A DNA stretch of 49,684 bases from Lachnospiraceae bacterium (GTDB lineage Bacteria; Bacillota; Clostridia; Lachnospirales; Lachnospiraceae): NCBI GenBank assembly GCA_022510685.1, contig JAFLTA010000017.1, positions 1-49,684 on the forward strand. Direction: 5' to 3'. The position numbers and the translations under genes were made by a program. Under the pieces are notes generated by a model that saw only the letters and a program-made list of their open reading frames with translations, did no database searches and was not told the origin of the DNA. Shown here in pieces: positions 17,228-26,660 of this stretch. Position 1 is the first letter of the stretch, and each line of letters starts with the position of its first letter.

Positions 17228-17833
17228 ATGATTAGTTATGTGGCAGGACAATTAGTTGCCAAAGGAGAAACTTGTGTGGTAGTTGACCACCAGGGGATTG
17301 GTTTGGAAATACTGGTGCCCGGCTCCCTGTTAGAACAGATGCCTGCAGTAGGAACAGAGGTCAAAATATATACATATTTTCATGTAAGAGAAGATGCCAT
17401 GCAGTTATTTGGCTTTGCAAACCCGGAGGACAAGGAGTTATTTCAGCTTTTAATAACGGTGAGCGGTATCGGACCCAAGGGGGGACTGGCTTTGATGGGT
17501 GCCCTGACCGGTGACGACATCCGTTTTGCTATTTTGTCGGAAGATGCGAAAACCATTGCCAAAGCACCGGGCATCGGAGCCAAGACGGCAAAGAAGCTCA
17601 TTTTGGAACTGAAAGATAAAGTAGATATGCAGGATTCCATTGAGACAGCATTAAAGCACGGCGAGACGAAAGAAGCTATGCCAAAAGACAGCCGTATACA
17701 GGCAGATGCGGCGGAGGCGTTGACGGCATTGGGCTATTCATCTACGGATGCTTTGCGGGCTGTACGCTCTGTGGAGATTACAGAAGAGATGACGGTGGAA
17801 GAATTGCTGAAACAGAGCTTGAAACATATATAA
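17228..17833 (+). CDS. ruvA: Holliday junction branch migration protein RuvA
   Basis: RuvA binds four-way DNA junctions as a tetramer and loads the RuvB motor. The 201-residue protein starts MISYVAGQLV with the OB-fold domain. It has the helix-hairpin-helix pair (LLITVSGIGPKGGLALMG and KAPGIGAKTAKKLILELKDK), an acidic flexible linker, and a C-terminal three-helix domain (AAEALTALGYSSTDALRAV) that contacts RuvB. Length and order are normal. GGAGGAAGG precedes the ATG. It lies directly ahead of ruvB, 18 bp from the preferred ruvB start. RuvC is not in the window, as expected for many Firmicutes, which use RecU. Confidence 0.97.
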   Translation: MISYVAGQLVAKGETCVVVDHQGIGLEILVPGSLLEQMPAVGTEVKIYTYFHVREDAMQLFGFANPEDKELFQLLITVSGIGPKGGLALMGALTGDDIRFAILSEDAKTIAKAPGIGAKTAKKLILELKDKVDMQDSIETALKHGETKEAMPKDSRIQADAAEALTALGYSSTDALRAVRSVEITEEMTVEELLKQSLKHI

Positions 17834-17851
17834 AAACAGATGGGAGTACAT

Positions 17852-18856
17852 ATGGCGAAAAGAAGTATTACCACGGAATTTACCAGTGAGGATGCAGGGA
17901 TAGAAACCAGTCTGCGTCCACAGTATTTGGGAGAGTATATCGGACAGGAAAAAGTAAAAAGCAATTTGAAAGTGTATATCGAGGCGGCAAAGCAGAGGGG
18001 GGATTCCCTTGACCATGTTTTGCTCTATGGACCACCCGGGCTGGGCAAGACCACACTTGCCGGGATTGTGGCAAATGAGATGGGGACTAACTTCAAAGTG
18101 ACTGCAGGACCGGCAATTGAAAAACCGGGAGAGATGGCAGCGATTTTAAATAACTTACAGGACGGAGATGTTTTGTTTGTGGACGAGATTCATCGTCTGA
18201 ACCGGCAGGTGGAAGAAGTTTTATATCCGGCTATGGAAGATTTTGTCATTGACGTAGTAATCGGCAAGGGAGCCGCAGCACGCTCCATACGGCTGGATTT
18301 GCCGAAGTTTACATTAATCGGAGCTACCACCCGGGCAGGAATGCTGTCAGCCCCCTTAAGGGACAGGTTTGGTGTGGTAAATCGTCTGGCGTTTTATACC
18401 ATAGCGGAGCTAAAACAGATTATCTTACATTCGGCAAAAATATTAGAAGTGGAGATTGATGAGGAAGGTGCTATGGAGCTTGCCAGACGTTCCAGAGGAA
18501 CGCCCCGTTTGGCAAATCGTTTGTTAAAAAGAGTGCGGGATTTTGCCCAGATAAAATATGACGGACGAATTACCAAGGAAGTGACGGATTTTGCCTTAGA
18601 TTTATTGGAAGTGGATAAATTGGGTCTGGATCAGATTGACAGACAGATTATATTGACGTTAATTCATAATTTTGGTGGCGGTCCGGTAGGGTTGGAAGCG
18701 CTGGCGGTATCTATCGGGGAGGATGCCGGTACACTGGAGGATGTGTATGAACCGTATTTGGTGCAGAACGGATTGGTACTGCGTACACCCCGGGGGCGTG
18801 TTGCGTCCGACGAAGCATATCAGCATTTTGGACTGTCCAAGGAGAAAGAAGATTAG
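17852..18856 (+). CDS. ruvB: Holliday junction branch migration ATPase RuvB
   Basis: RuvB is the hexameric AAA+ motor that drives branch migration with RuvA. The 334-residue protein has Walker [10 protein letters not shown], Walker B FVDEIHRL, sensor 1 [10 protein letters not shown], the arginine-finger region SAPLRDRFG, and a winged-helix C-terminus ([18 protein letters not shown]). Two ATGs are in frame, at 17840 and 17852. The second is preferred because GGGAG lies six bases ahead of it and [10 protein letters not shown] is the normal family N-terminus. It is coupled to ruvA. Confidence 0.97.
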   Translation: MAKRSITTEFTSEDAGIETSLRPQYLGEYIGQEKVKSNLKVYIEAAKQRGDSLDHVLLYGPPGLGKTTLAGIVANEMGTNFKVTAGPAIEKPGEMAAILNNLQDGDVLFVDEIHRLNRQVEEVLYPAMEDFVIDVVIGKGAAARSIRLDLPKFTLIGATTRAGMLSAPLRDRFGVVNRLAFYTIAELKQIILHSAKILEVEIDEEGAMELARRSRGTPRLANRLLKRVRDFAQIKYDGRITKEVTDFALDLLEVDKLGLDQIDRQIILTLIHNFGGGPVGLEALAVSIGEDAGTLEDVYEPYLVQNGLVLRTPRGRVASDEAYQHFGLSKEKED

Positions 18857-18975
18857 GTATTAAGGTCACTTTGTGCCGGTTGGTGCAAGGGCAAGTAGAT
18901 ACTGTAATAGTGGGACAGTGCAACCAAAATAGAGTAACTGCATAATGTGATAGGAAAAGGATTGGAGGGATTGGT

Positions 18976-19821
18976 GTGAAATTTACAAAGATGCATGGAT
19001 GTGGAAATGATTATGTGTATGTGAATTGTCTGGAGGAGACGGTCAGTCATCCGGACAAGGTGGCGCAATTTGTCAGTGACAGACATTTCGGCATTGGCTC
19101 CGACGGATTGATTTTAATTCATCCATCAGACAAAGCCGATTTTCGGATGGCAATGTACAATGCCGATGGCTCGGAGGGAGAAATGTGCGGCAACGGAATT
19201 CGCTGTGTGGCAAAGTATGTCTACGATTACGGTTTGACGGACAAAACCAATCTGTCAATAGAAACCTTGGCAGGGATTAAGCATCTGGAGCTTACCATTG
19301 AGGACGGAAAAGTGGCTCTGGTAAAGGTAAATATGGGGGCGCCGGAGCTGACACCGAAACAGATTCCGGTACTGATTGGCGATGAGCGTTGTGTGGATGA
19401 ACCACTTATCGTACTGGGAAAAGAACATCGTATAACAGCAGTATCCATGGGAAATCCCCATGCAGTTACATTTGTGGAGGAAACGGCAGAATTACCGTTG
19501 GAGCAGACCGGACCGTATTTTGAGAATCATGAGGCTTTTCCGGAGCGGATTAATACGGAGTTCGTTCAGGTGTTAAACCGGAAAGAAATCAATATGCGTG
19601 TGTGGGAGCGCGGCTCCGGTGAAACTCTTGCCTGTGGAACAGGTACTTGTGCATCCGTTGTGGCGTGTGTATTAAACGATAAAACCGATACGGAAGTTAC
19701 GGTACACCTCCTGGGAGGAGATTTACAGATTAATTATGACAGGGAAAATAACACGGTATGGATGACGGGTCCTGCAACAGTGGTCTATGACGGGGAAATT
19801 GATGTCGGTATGCTAGATTGA
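18976..19821 (+). CDS. dapF: Diaminopimelate epimerase
   Basis: DapF converts LL- to meso-diaminopimelate for peptidoglycan and lysine synthesis. The 281-residue protein starts MKFTKMHGCGNDYVYV and carries both catalytic cysteines in EMCGNGIRC and ETLACGTGTCAS. The start is GTG with GGAGGGATTG upstream. The 119 bp before it hold no gene, promoter or terminator that I can identify. Adjacent murE has the DAP-type recognition motif, so the cell wall most likely contains meso-DAP. Confidence 0.97.
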   Translation: MKFTKMHGCGNDYVYVNCLEETVSHPDKVAQFVSDRHFGIGSDGLILIHPSDKADFRMAMYNADGSEGEMCGNGIRCVAKYVYDYGLTDKTNLSIETLAGIKHLELTIEDGKVALVKVNMGAPELTPKQIPVLIGDERCVDEPLIVLGKEHRITAVSMGNPHAVTFVEETAELPLEQTGPYFENHEAFPERINTEFVQVLNRKEINMRVWERGSGETLACGTGTCASVVACVLNDKTDTEVTVHLLGGDLQINYDRENNTVWMTGPATVVYDGEIDVGMLD

Positions 19822-19880
19822 CATTTGTACCGTCGGTATCATTAGGAAGTATAGTTTTATGAAATATATGGGAGGAGTTT

Positions 19881-21350
19881 ATGAAGTTAGCGCAATTATT
19901 AGAACATATCACTTATACGGTATTACAGGGGGAGACAGAGCGTGACATAAGCACACTTGTCTATGATTCCCGCAAAGTGGAGGAGGGTTCCGTATTTGTC
20001 TGCATCAGTGGTGCAGTAAGGGACGGTCATGACTTTGCAGGCGAAGTGGCAGAGAAAGGTGCTTCTGTCCTGATTGTAGAAAAACCGGTGGATGTGCCGG
20101 AGCAGGTTACGGTACTCCAAGTGGAAAACAGTCGTGTGGCTTTGGCGGAGCTTTCAGCGGCTTATTTCGGGCATCCGGCTGACGAATTGACTACCATCGG
20201 TATTACCGGAACGAAGGGAAAAACAACCGCAACATACATGGTGCGTTCCATCTTGGAGGCATCCGGATTCCGGACGGGGCTGATTGGAACCATTGAGACA
20301 ATTATCGGGGATGAGACGATTCCATCAGTAAATACTACGCCGGAGTCATATGTGGTTCAGGAATCTTTTCGCAAAATGGCAGATGCCGGCTGCAAGTGTG
20401 TGGTGATGGAAGTTTCCTCTCAGGCGTTAATGTTACACCGGGTCGGAGGATTTGTGTTTGACTATGGAATTTTTACCAACTTAGAGCCGGACCATATCGG
20501 ACCAAACGAACATAAAGATTTGGCGGATTATATTTACTGTAAAAGTTTGCTGTTTCGCCAGTGTAAGCACGGTATCTTTAATGCGGATGCCCATCATCTG
20601 GAGGAAATACTTAAGGGGCATACGTGTGAGGTGGAGACCTATGGATTCGGAGAAGATGCTGACATCCGTGCATCGGATGTACACCTGATGGATAAGGGAG
20701 GTACCCTGGGAGTGGCATATCATATGAGCGGTACTATGGAAATGGATGTGGAAATTGATATTCCGGGTACATTCAGCGTATATAATTCTCTGACTGCCAT
20801 TGCCATCTGTCATCATTTCGGAGTGTCCAAAGAGACGATAGCCGAGTCGCTGTCAAAGGTGAGGGTAAAGGGCAGAGTAGAGCTCTTGCCGGTTTCTCCG
20901 AAATTTACGGTAATGATTGACTATGCCCACAATGCCATGAGTTTGGAGAGCTTGTTGTCAACGCTGAAAGAATATCATCCAAAACGCCTGGTTTGCCTCT
21001 TTGGTTGTGGCGGAAACCGTTCCAGAGACCGTCGTTTTGAGATGGGGGAGGTTTCCTCTAAACTGGCAGACTTAACGATTGTGACTTCCGATAATCCACG
21101 GGACGAAAAACCGGAGGATATTCTGGCGGACATCGTAGTGGGTGTGGAAAAGGCAGACGGAGAGTATGTGACCATCATTGACCGTGCCGAGGCAATCCGG
21201 TATGCCATCGAGAATGCGAAAGAGGGAGATGTCGTTGTACTGGCAGGAAAAGGGCATGAGGACTATCAGGAAATCTGCGGGAAGAAGTATCACATGGATG
21301 AGCGGGAATTAGTGGCTGACGTGGTAAAAGACGGAAATTTCCTGAAATAA
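19881..21350 (+). CDS. murE: UDP-N-acetylmuramyl-tripeptide synthetase, meso-DAP type
   Basis: This Mur ligase adds the third residue to UDP-MurNAc-L-Ala-D-Glu in the cytoplasm. The 489-residue protein has an N-terminal uridine-binding domain (VYDSRKVEEGSVFVCISG), the ATP loop TGTKGKTT and central motifs (NTTPES, EVSSQAL, FTNLEPDHIGPNEH). The C-terminal DNPRDE motif is associated with selection of meso-DAP over lysine. GGGAGGAG precedes the ATG. The gene lies 59 bp after dapF and 21 bp before priA, apparently in one transcription unit. Its presence with dapF, away from a dcw cluster, is common in Clostridia. Confidence 0.95.
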   Translation: MKLAQLLEHITYTVLQGETERDISTLVYDSRKVEEGSVFVCISGAVRDGHDFAGEVAEKGASVLIVEKPVDVPEQVTVLQVENSRVALAELSAAYFGHPADELTTIGITGTKGKTTATYMVRSILEASGFRTGLIGTIETIIGDETIPSVNTTPESYVVQESFRKMADAGCKCVVMEVSSQALMLHRVGGFVFDYGIFTNLEPDHIGPNEHKDLADYIYCKSLLFRQCKHGIFNADAHHLEEILKGHTCEVETYGFGEDADIRASDVHLMDKGGTLGVAYHMSGTMEMDVEIDIPGTFSVYNSLTAIAICHHFGVSKETIAESLSKVRVKGRVELLPVSPKFTVMIDYAHNAMSLESLLSTLKEYHPKRLVCLFGCGGNRSRDRRFEMGEVSSKLADLTIVTSDNPRDEKPEDILADIVVGVEKADGEYVTIIDRAEAIRYAIENAKEGDVVVLAGKGHEDYQEICGKKYHMDERELVADVVKDGNFLK

Positions 21351-21371
21351 AATGGTCAGAAAAGAGGATTT

Positions 21372-23660
21372 ATGCAATTTGCAGATATTATTGTGGACAT
21401 TTCCGTAAAGAGTCTGGATCGTCCGTTTCAATACCGCATTCCGGAGTCAATGGAAGCGGATGCCGTGATCGGAGCATTGGTGGAGATTCCCTTTGGTAAG
21501 GGGAATCGTATTATGAGGGGGTATATTATCGACTTGTCGGATACCCCCCGTTTTGATGTTACCCGGACGAAAGAAATCGTGGGAGTTGTCAGACAGGGTG
21601 TAGTGGCAGAGTCACATCTGCTCACCCTTGCGCACTGGATGAAAAGACAATATGGGGGGACGATGAACGATGCCATAAAGGCGGTTATGCCAGTGCGTCG
21701 TGAAATCCGTGAAAAACAGAAAAGGCAGGTTTGCCCGACGATAAGCAGACAAGAGATGTTTGCTTTGCGTGAGACGCTGGAAAAAAAGCATCAGACGGCA
21801 AGAGTGCGGGTGCTGGATGCCTTGCTATCTGCCACTCCCTATGAGGCAGGTGTGGATTATGATTTTTTATGCAGGAATTATAAAGCTACATTGGCTGTGC
21901 TTAGTGCCATGGAAGAAAAAGGGATTCTGACGATTACATCTGCCAGATTGTACCGCAACCCCTATGAAAACATACAGACGAAGGCAGATGTACCTGATCT
22001 TAATGCAGAACAGCAGGAGGCGGTAAATCGTATTTGCCGTCCTAGGGCACTGTCCGAAAAGGGAGATATTTCTGCAGAAGATGAGAAGGATGCTGTGCAG
22101 AAAAATGAAAGAAACAGTCATGTGTATTTACTGCACGGTGTCACCGGCAGCGGAAAGACGGAAGTGTATATGCAGTGCATTGACAGGGTGATTTCGGCGG
22201 GGAAGCAGGCAATTGTGCTGATTCCGGAAATTGCCCTCACCCTTCAGACGGTGAACCGGTTTTATGCCCGTTTTGGCGATAAAGTGTCGGTACTTCATTC
22301 CAGACTTTCGGCTGGGGAGAGGTCTGACCAGTATACACGGGCAAAAAATGGGGAAATTTCTATTATGATTGGTCCTCGTTCCGCGTTGTTCACGCCCTTT
22401 GAACGATTGGGGCTCATTGTAATAGATGAAGAACATGAGGGGAGTTACCGGAGTGAGTCTATGCCCAAATATCATGCCAGAGAGGTGGCGGTCAAACGGG
22501 CAGAGATGCTGGGAGCTGATGTCATCTTAGGTTCGGCAACGCCATCGATAGAAGCGTATTACCTTGCAGAGCAGGGGGAATATGAAAAGATTATATTGAC
22601 GGAGCGAGCCGGTGGAGCCAGACTTCCCTCTGTGGAAATTGTGGATTTACGAAGAGAGCTGGAGGAGAAAAATTATTCGGTATTTAGCCGTTCGCTGGCA
22701 GAGAAAATGAGGGAGCGGCTTGCCGGACATGAACAGATGATTCTTTTCTTAAACCGTCGTGGATATGCCGGTTTTGTGTCCTGCAGAAAGTGTGGAGAGG
22801 TGCCGGGCTGTCCCCACTGCGCCGTATCCTTAAAGCCACACAGCCGTTACGGAAAAGTATCTTCTCTGCAGTGCCACTATTGTGGATACGAAATACCGAT
22901 GCCGGACAGTTGCCCGAAGTGTGGTTCAAAATATATCGGCATGTTTGGTCTTGGTACGGAGCAGGTAGAGCAGATGGTGGCAAAACAGTTTCCTGATGCA
23001 AGGGTTATCCGTATGGATGCGGATACTACGGGAGGCAAGGAAGGTCATGACCGTGTCTTGGAGAAGTTTGCAGGGGGAGAAGCAGATATCCTCGTGGGGA
23101 CACAGATGATTGTCAAAGGACATGATTTTCCCAGAGTGACACTGGTTGGTGTCTTGGCAGCAGATTTATCTTTGCATATAGGAGATTACCGTGCAGCGGA
23201 GAGGACGTATCAGCTACTTGCTCAGGCAGCAGGTCGGGCAGGGCGTGGAAAACGTCCCGGGGAGGTCGTATTACAGACATATCAACCGGAGCATTATAGT
23301 GTGGTTTGTGCTGCGGCACAGGATTATGAAAGTTTTTACAGACAGGAAGTTTTAATGAGGCAAGTGTTGCAATATCCTCCTGTTTCCCATATACTAGAGA
23401 TATTAGTGCTTTCTAAGGAGGAATCTCTCGCAAAAGAATTTGCGAAAGATTTGGCGGACAAGCTACGATGTAAAGAGGAGCTGCATGTGCTTGGAGCGTC
23501 AGAGGCATCTATCGGAAAATTGCGGGACATATTCCGTTATGTGGTTTACGGAAAGTCTGCCGATATGGAAAAAATGATACAGGCAAAAGATGAATTAGAA
23601 GAATACATACATGGAAAGGGACTAGGCAGCAGATGCACAGTTCAATTTTCTTTTGATTAG
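21372..23660 (+). CDS. priA: Primosomal protein N', replication restart helicase PriA
   Basis: PriA recognises collapsed forks and reloads the replisome. The 762-residue protein has the N-terminal DNA-binding domain (ADIIVDISVKSLDRPFQYRIP) and a superfamily 2 helicase core with Walker A LLHGVTGSGKTEVY, motif II VIDEEHEGSYR and GSATPS. It also has the eight-Cys zinc-binding block (CRKCGEVPGCPHC and CHYCG...CPKCG), then helicase motifs V-VI (LVGTQMIVKGHDFP, QAAGRAGRG). All expected elements are intact. An insertion of charged residues around 230-250, before Walker A, is not unusual for Clostridia. The 3' end overlaps the open frame upstream of def but not the chosen def start. Confidence 0.97.
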   Translation: MQFADIIVDISVKSLDRPFQYRIPESMEADAVIGALVEIPFGKGNRIMRGYIIDLSDTPRFDVTRTKEIVGVVRQGVVAESHLLTLAHWMKRQYGGTMNDAIKAVMPVRREIREKQKRQVCPTISRQEMFALRETLEKKHQTARVRVLDALLSATPYEAGVDYDFLCRNYKATLAVLSAMEEKGILTITSARLYRNPYENIQTKADVPDLNAEQQEAVNRICRPRALSEKGDISAEDEKDAVQKNERNSHVYLLHGVTGSGKTEVYMQCIDRVISAGKQAIVLIPEIALTLQTVNRFYARFGDKVSVLHSRLSAGERSDQYTRAKNGEISIMIGPRSALFTPFERLGLIVIDEEHEGSYRSESMPKYHAREVAVKRAEMLGADVILGSATPSIEAYYLAEQGEYEKIILTERAGGARLPSVEIVDLRRELEEKNYSVFSRSLAEKMRERLAGHEQMILFLNRRGYAGFVSCRKCGEVPGCPHCAVSLKPHSRYGKVSSLQCHYCGYEIPMPDSCPKCGSKYIGMFGLGTEQVEQMVAKQFPDARVIRMDADTTGGKEGHDRVLEKFAGGEADILVGTQMIVKGHDFPRVTLVGVLAADLSLHIGDYRAAERTYQLLAQAAGRAGRGKRPGEVVLQTYQPEHYSVVCAAAQDYESFYRQEVLMRQVLQYPPVSHILEILVLSKEESLAKEFAKDLADKLRCKEELHVLGASEASIGKLRDIFRYVVYGKSADMEKMIQAKDELEEYIHGKGLGSRCTVQFSFD

Positions 23661-23736
23661 ACCGGATGTGATAGTTAGAATACAGCCGGAGATAATGAAT
23701 GCTGCATGCCAAAGGCAGCGGAATGGGGGAGATACT

Positions 23737-24222
23737 ATGGCATTGAGAACAATTCGGGTGTTAGGGGATGAAATACTGACGAAGTCGTGTCGTGAGGTGA
23801 AGGAAATAACACCGAGGATACAGACGTTGATCGAGGATATGCTGGAGACGATGTATGATGCTGATGGTGTGGGATTGGCGGCACCGCAGGTAGGAGTTCT
23901 GAAGCAGATTGCTGTGGTAGATGTCAGTCCGGAGGGAGACCAGCCGATTATTATGATTAACCCAAAGATTGTGGAATTGTCCGGGGAGCAGACGGGACAA
24001 GAGGGCTGCCTGAGTGTGCCGGGTAAAGTGGGTATGGTGAAGCGTGCGAACTATGCCAAAATAAAAGCTTTTAATGAAAATATGGAAGAATTCATTGTGG
24101 AGGGAGAAGAACTTTTAGCCAGAGCCCTGCAGCATGAGATTGACCATTTGTCAGGTGTCATGTATGTATCCAAGACAGAGGGTGGTTTGATGGATGTGGA
24201 AGCTTCCGAAAAAGAATCATAA
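23737..24222 (+). CDS. def: Peptide deformylase
   Basis: Def removes the formyl group from nascent proteins using a bound metal. The 161-residue enzyme has all three family motifs: GVGLAAPQVG, EGCLSVPG and QHEIDHLSG. The Cys and two His are the metal ligands and the Glu is catalytic. The frame is open from 23653, but ATG 23737 is chosen because GGGGGAG precedes it and MALRTIRVLGDEIL is the usual N-terminus. It is followed 17 bp later by fmt, the enzyme that installs the formyl group on initiator tRNA. Confidence 0.97.
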   Translation: MALRTIRVLGDEILTKSCREVKEITPRIQTLIEDMLETMYDADGVGLAAPQVGVLKQIAVVDVSPEGDQPIIMINPKIVELSGEQTGQEGCLSVPGKVGMVKRANYAKIKAFNENMEEFIVEGEELLARALQHEIDHLSGVMYVSKTEGGLMDVEASEKES

Positions 24223-24239
24223 GAAACGAGGGATAGACA

Positions 24240-25190
24240 GTGCGGATTGTGTTTATGGGGACACCGGATTTTGCGGTACCGACTTTAGAGACTTTAATAC
24301 AGAGTGACCACACGGTAGTGGGGGTTGTGACGCAGCCTGACCGTCCACGGGGAAGAAGCGGAAAGTTACAGTTCTCTCCGGTGAAAGAGACAGCGGTAGA
24401 GGCAGATATACCTGTCTTTCAGCCGGAACAGATTAAGGATGGCAGTTTTTTGCCTACCTTGCAGGAATTGGCACCGGATGTCATTATCGTAGTTGCTTTC
24501 GGACAGATATTACCAAAAGATGTGTTGGAACTTCCTGAATACGGATGCATCAATGTACATGCCTCTCTATTGCCCAAACTGAGGGGAGCGGCACCGATTC
24601 AATGGTCTGTCATTGACGGGGATGCCAAGAGTGGTGTGACGATTATGCAGATGGATGAAGGACTGGATACAGGGGATATATTACTTACAAAAACATATAC
24701 TCTGGACGAAAAAGAAACCGGAGGAAGTTTGTTTGATAAATTGGCAGGCTTTGGCGGTCCGATGGTTTTGGAAGTGCTAAAGCAGGCTGAGCAGGGGGAC
24801 TTACATCCCACGCCTCAGGGAGAGGAATATACTTATGCAAAGATGCTCTCCAAAGAGACAGGCAGGCTTGATTTCACAAAGTCAGCTGTGGAACTGGAGC
24901 GGCTCATTCGGGGGTTAAATCCCTGGCCCAGTGCGTATACCATGTTGGGAGATAAGATGCTCAAATTATGGGAAGCTGACGTGATTTCGTCAGATGAGCA
25001 GGAGAAACAGGGTGTTTCCAAGGGGCAGCCGGGAGAGGTTGTATTGTCGGATAAAAAATTTCTCTGGATACAGACGGGGGATGGATGCCTTGCCGTGCAA
25101 AATTTACAGTTGGCAGGAAAAAAACGTATGGAAACAAATGTGTTTCTGCGGGGTGTGTCCATAGAAAAAGGCACGATTCTGGCGGGATAA
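24240..25190 (+). CDS. fmt: Methionyl-tRNA formyltransferase
   Basis: Fmt formylates Met-tRNA(fMet) with 10-formyltetrahydrofolate for translation initiation. The 316-residue protein starts at a GTG (RIVFMGTPDFAVPTL) after GAGGGATAGACA. It contains the formyl-folate-binding and catalytic segments (NVHASLLPKLRGAAPIQW, then GVTIMQMDEGLDTGDIL) and the C-terminal tRNA-contacting OB-like domain. The def-fmt order is conserved across bacteria. In several Clostridia a zinc metallopeptidase gene lies between fmt and rsmB; it is absent here, with only 25 bp between the genes. Confidence 0.97.
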   Translation: MRIVFMGTPDFAVPTLETLIQSDHTVVGVVTQPDRPRGRSGKLQFSPVKETAVEADIPVFQPEQIKDGSFLPTLQELAPDVIIVVAFGQILPKDVLELPEYGCINVHASLLPKLRGAAPIQWSVIDGDAKSGVTIMQMDEGLDTGDILLTKTYTLDEKETGGSLFDKLAGFGGPMVLEVLKQAEQGDLHPTPQGEEYTYAKMLSKETGRLDFTKSAVELERLIRGLNPWPSAYTMLGDKMLKLWEADVISSDEQEKQGVSKGQPGEVVLSDKKFLWIQTGDGCLAVQNLQLAGKKRMETNVFLRGVSIEKGTILAG

Positions 25191-25215
25191 GTACGCAGAA
25201 AGGATAAAGGAAGAA

Positions 25216-26616
25216 ATGTCAAAAGAGCAGTCAGTACAAATGAATAAAAAAAATGTGCGGGCGCTCGCTCTGGACATCATTCTTCAAGTGATGGATGACG
25301 GACGTTATTGTGACCGGGTCTTGCACCGTACATTGGATAGGGAGTCCTCGTTAACAAAACAGGAGCGTTCGTTTTTGACCCGTCTGGTGGAGGGAACTGT
25401 GGAGCGATGCATACAATTGGACTACATTCTGAATCAGTTTTCCAAGATTCCGGTGAAAAAAATGAAACCGGTGGTAAGGGGTATATTGCGTATGGCAGTA
25501 TACCAATTCTTTTTTTTGGATAATGTGCCGGACAGTGCTGCCTGTAACGAGGCTGTAAAGTTAGTAAATAAGAGACATCTTCAGGGATTACGTGGATTTG
25601 TAAACGGAGTGCTGCGGAGTATACTTCGCGGAAGAGACAGTATCCGCTATCCGGATAAATCCGATTTTTTATCGTATGCTTCCATAAAATATTCCATGCC
25701 GGAGTGGATTGTGGAATATCTTATGGAAGAATACAATGAGAGTCAGGTGGAATCTATTTTACGGGGATTCATAGAAAAGAATCACGGTGTTACGGTACGT
25801 TGTAATCTTCATTTGAAAAATCCTGCCGGAGACCCCGATCAGGCAGTCAGCGAAATACGGCACTCTCTGGAACAGCAGGGAGTTCAGGTGGATGCAGGAA
25901 TATTATTCCCTTATGCACTTCGGATTGATAACTTTGACAGGCTGCCGGAATTAGCGGCTTTCCGTGAGGGAAGGTTGCAGGTGCAGGATGAGAGCTCCAT
26001 GGTGGTAGGTGCCGTGTCCGGTATTCATCCGGGCCAGGAGGTGTTAGACGTGTGTGCAGCACCCGGGGGGAAATCTCTCCATGCGGCAGACTTATTAGAA
26101 AACAGTGGCGCGGTATTTGCCTGTGATGTAAGCGAATCAAAAGTGCGCCTGATACAGGAAAATATGGAGCGTGCCGGTGTGGAGCATTGTGAATTGTACC
26201 GGCAGAATGCCCGGATTTTGCGGAAAGACTGGCTTGATTCCGTGGATGTGCTGATTGCGGATTTGCCCTGCTCCGGTCTGGGGGTCATCGGTGGAAAGTG
26301 TGATATCAAGTATCATACAGAGAGGGAGGATATTGAAGAACTGGTATCCCTGCAACGGGATATCCTGTGTGTGGTGAGCCGGTATGTCCGTCCGGGAGGA
26401 GTATTGCTGTACAGCACCTGTACGATTACCAAAGAGGAAAATATTGACAATGTGGAATGGATTCGGGAAACACTGCCCTTTGAGCCTGTTTCTATCGAGG
26501 AGGATTTGCCGGAAAAACTCCGTGGAGACACCGGAGAAAAAGGATATATACAGATATTGCCGAAGGATGGTATCGATGGTTTTTTTGTAGCTAAATTTCA
26601 GCGGAAAGGGATATAG
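25216..26616 (+). CDS. rsmB: 16S rRNA (cytosine-967-C5)-methyltransferase
   Basis: RsmB methylates C967 of 16S rRNA with S-adenosylmethionine. The 466-residue protein has the N-terminal NusB-like RNA-binding domain (residues about 10-150). The Rossmann methyltransferase domain follows with CAAPGGKSLHAA for SAM binding, DLPCSGLGVIG with one conserved Cys, and LLYSTCTITKEEN with the catalytic Cys. A C-terminal segment of about 30 residues (KGYIQILPKDGIDGFFVAKF) matches the family end. GGAAGAA precedes the ATG. It belongs to the def-fmt-rsmB-rlmN run. Confidence 0.96.
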   Translation: MSKEQSVQMNKKNVRALALDIILQVMDDGRYCDRVLHRTLDRESSLTKQERSFLTRLVEGTVERCIQLDYILNQFSKIPVKKMKPVVRGILRMAVYQFFFLDNVPDSAACNEAVKLVNKRHLQGLRGFVNGVLRSILRGRDSIRYPDKSDFLSYASIKYSMPEWIVEYLMEEYNESQVESILRGFIEKNHGVTVRCNLHLKNPAGDPDQAVSEIRHSLEQQGVQVDAGILFPYALRIDNFDRLPELAAFREGRLQVQDESSMVVGAVSGIHPGQEVLDVCAAPGGKSLHAADLLENSGAVFACDVSESKVRLIQENMERAGVEHCELYRQNARILRKDWLDSVDVLIADLPCSGLGVIGGKCDIKYHTEREDIEELVSLQRDILCVVSRYVRPGGVLLYSTCTITKEENIDNVEWIRETLPFEPVSIEEDLPEKLRGDTGEKGYIQILPKDGIDGFFVAKFQRKGI

Positions 26617-26618
26617 GT

Positions 26619-26639
26619 TGAAAAATCAGCGTTTTTTCA
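26619..26639 (+). other. A/T-rich hairpin between rsmB and rlmN
   Basis: TGAAAAA (26619-26625) pairs with TTTTTCA (26633-26639), the right arm belonging to a six-T run. It sits in the 44-bp gap just ahead of rlmN, which has no visible Shine-Dalgarno. A weak terminator or attenuator is possible. Confidence 0.4.
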
Positions 26640-26660
26640 GTCTGTGCTAGTGATTACGTG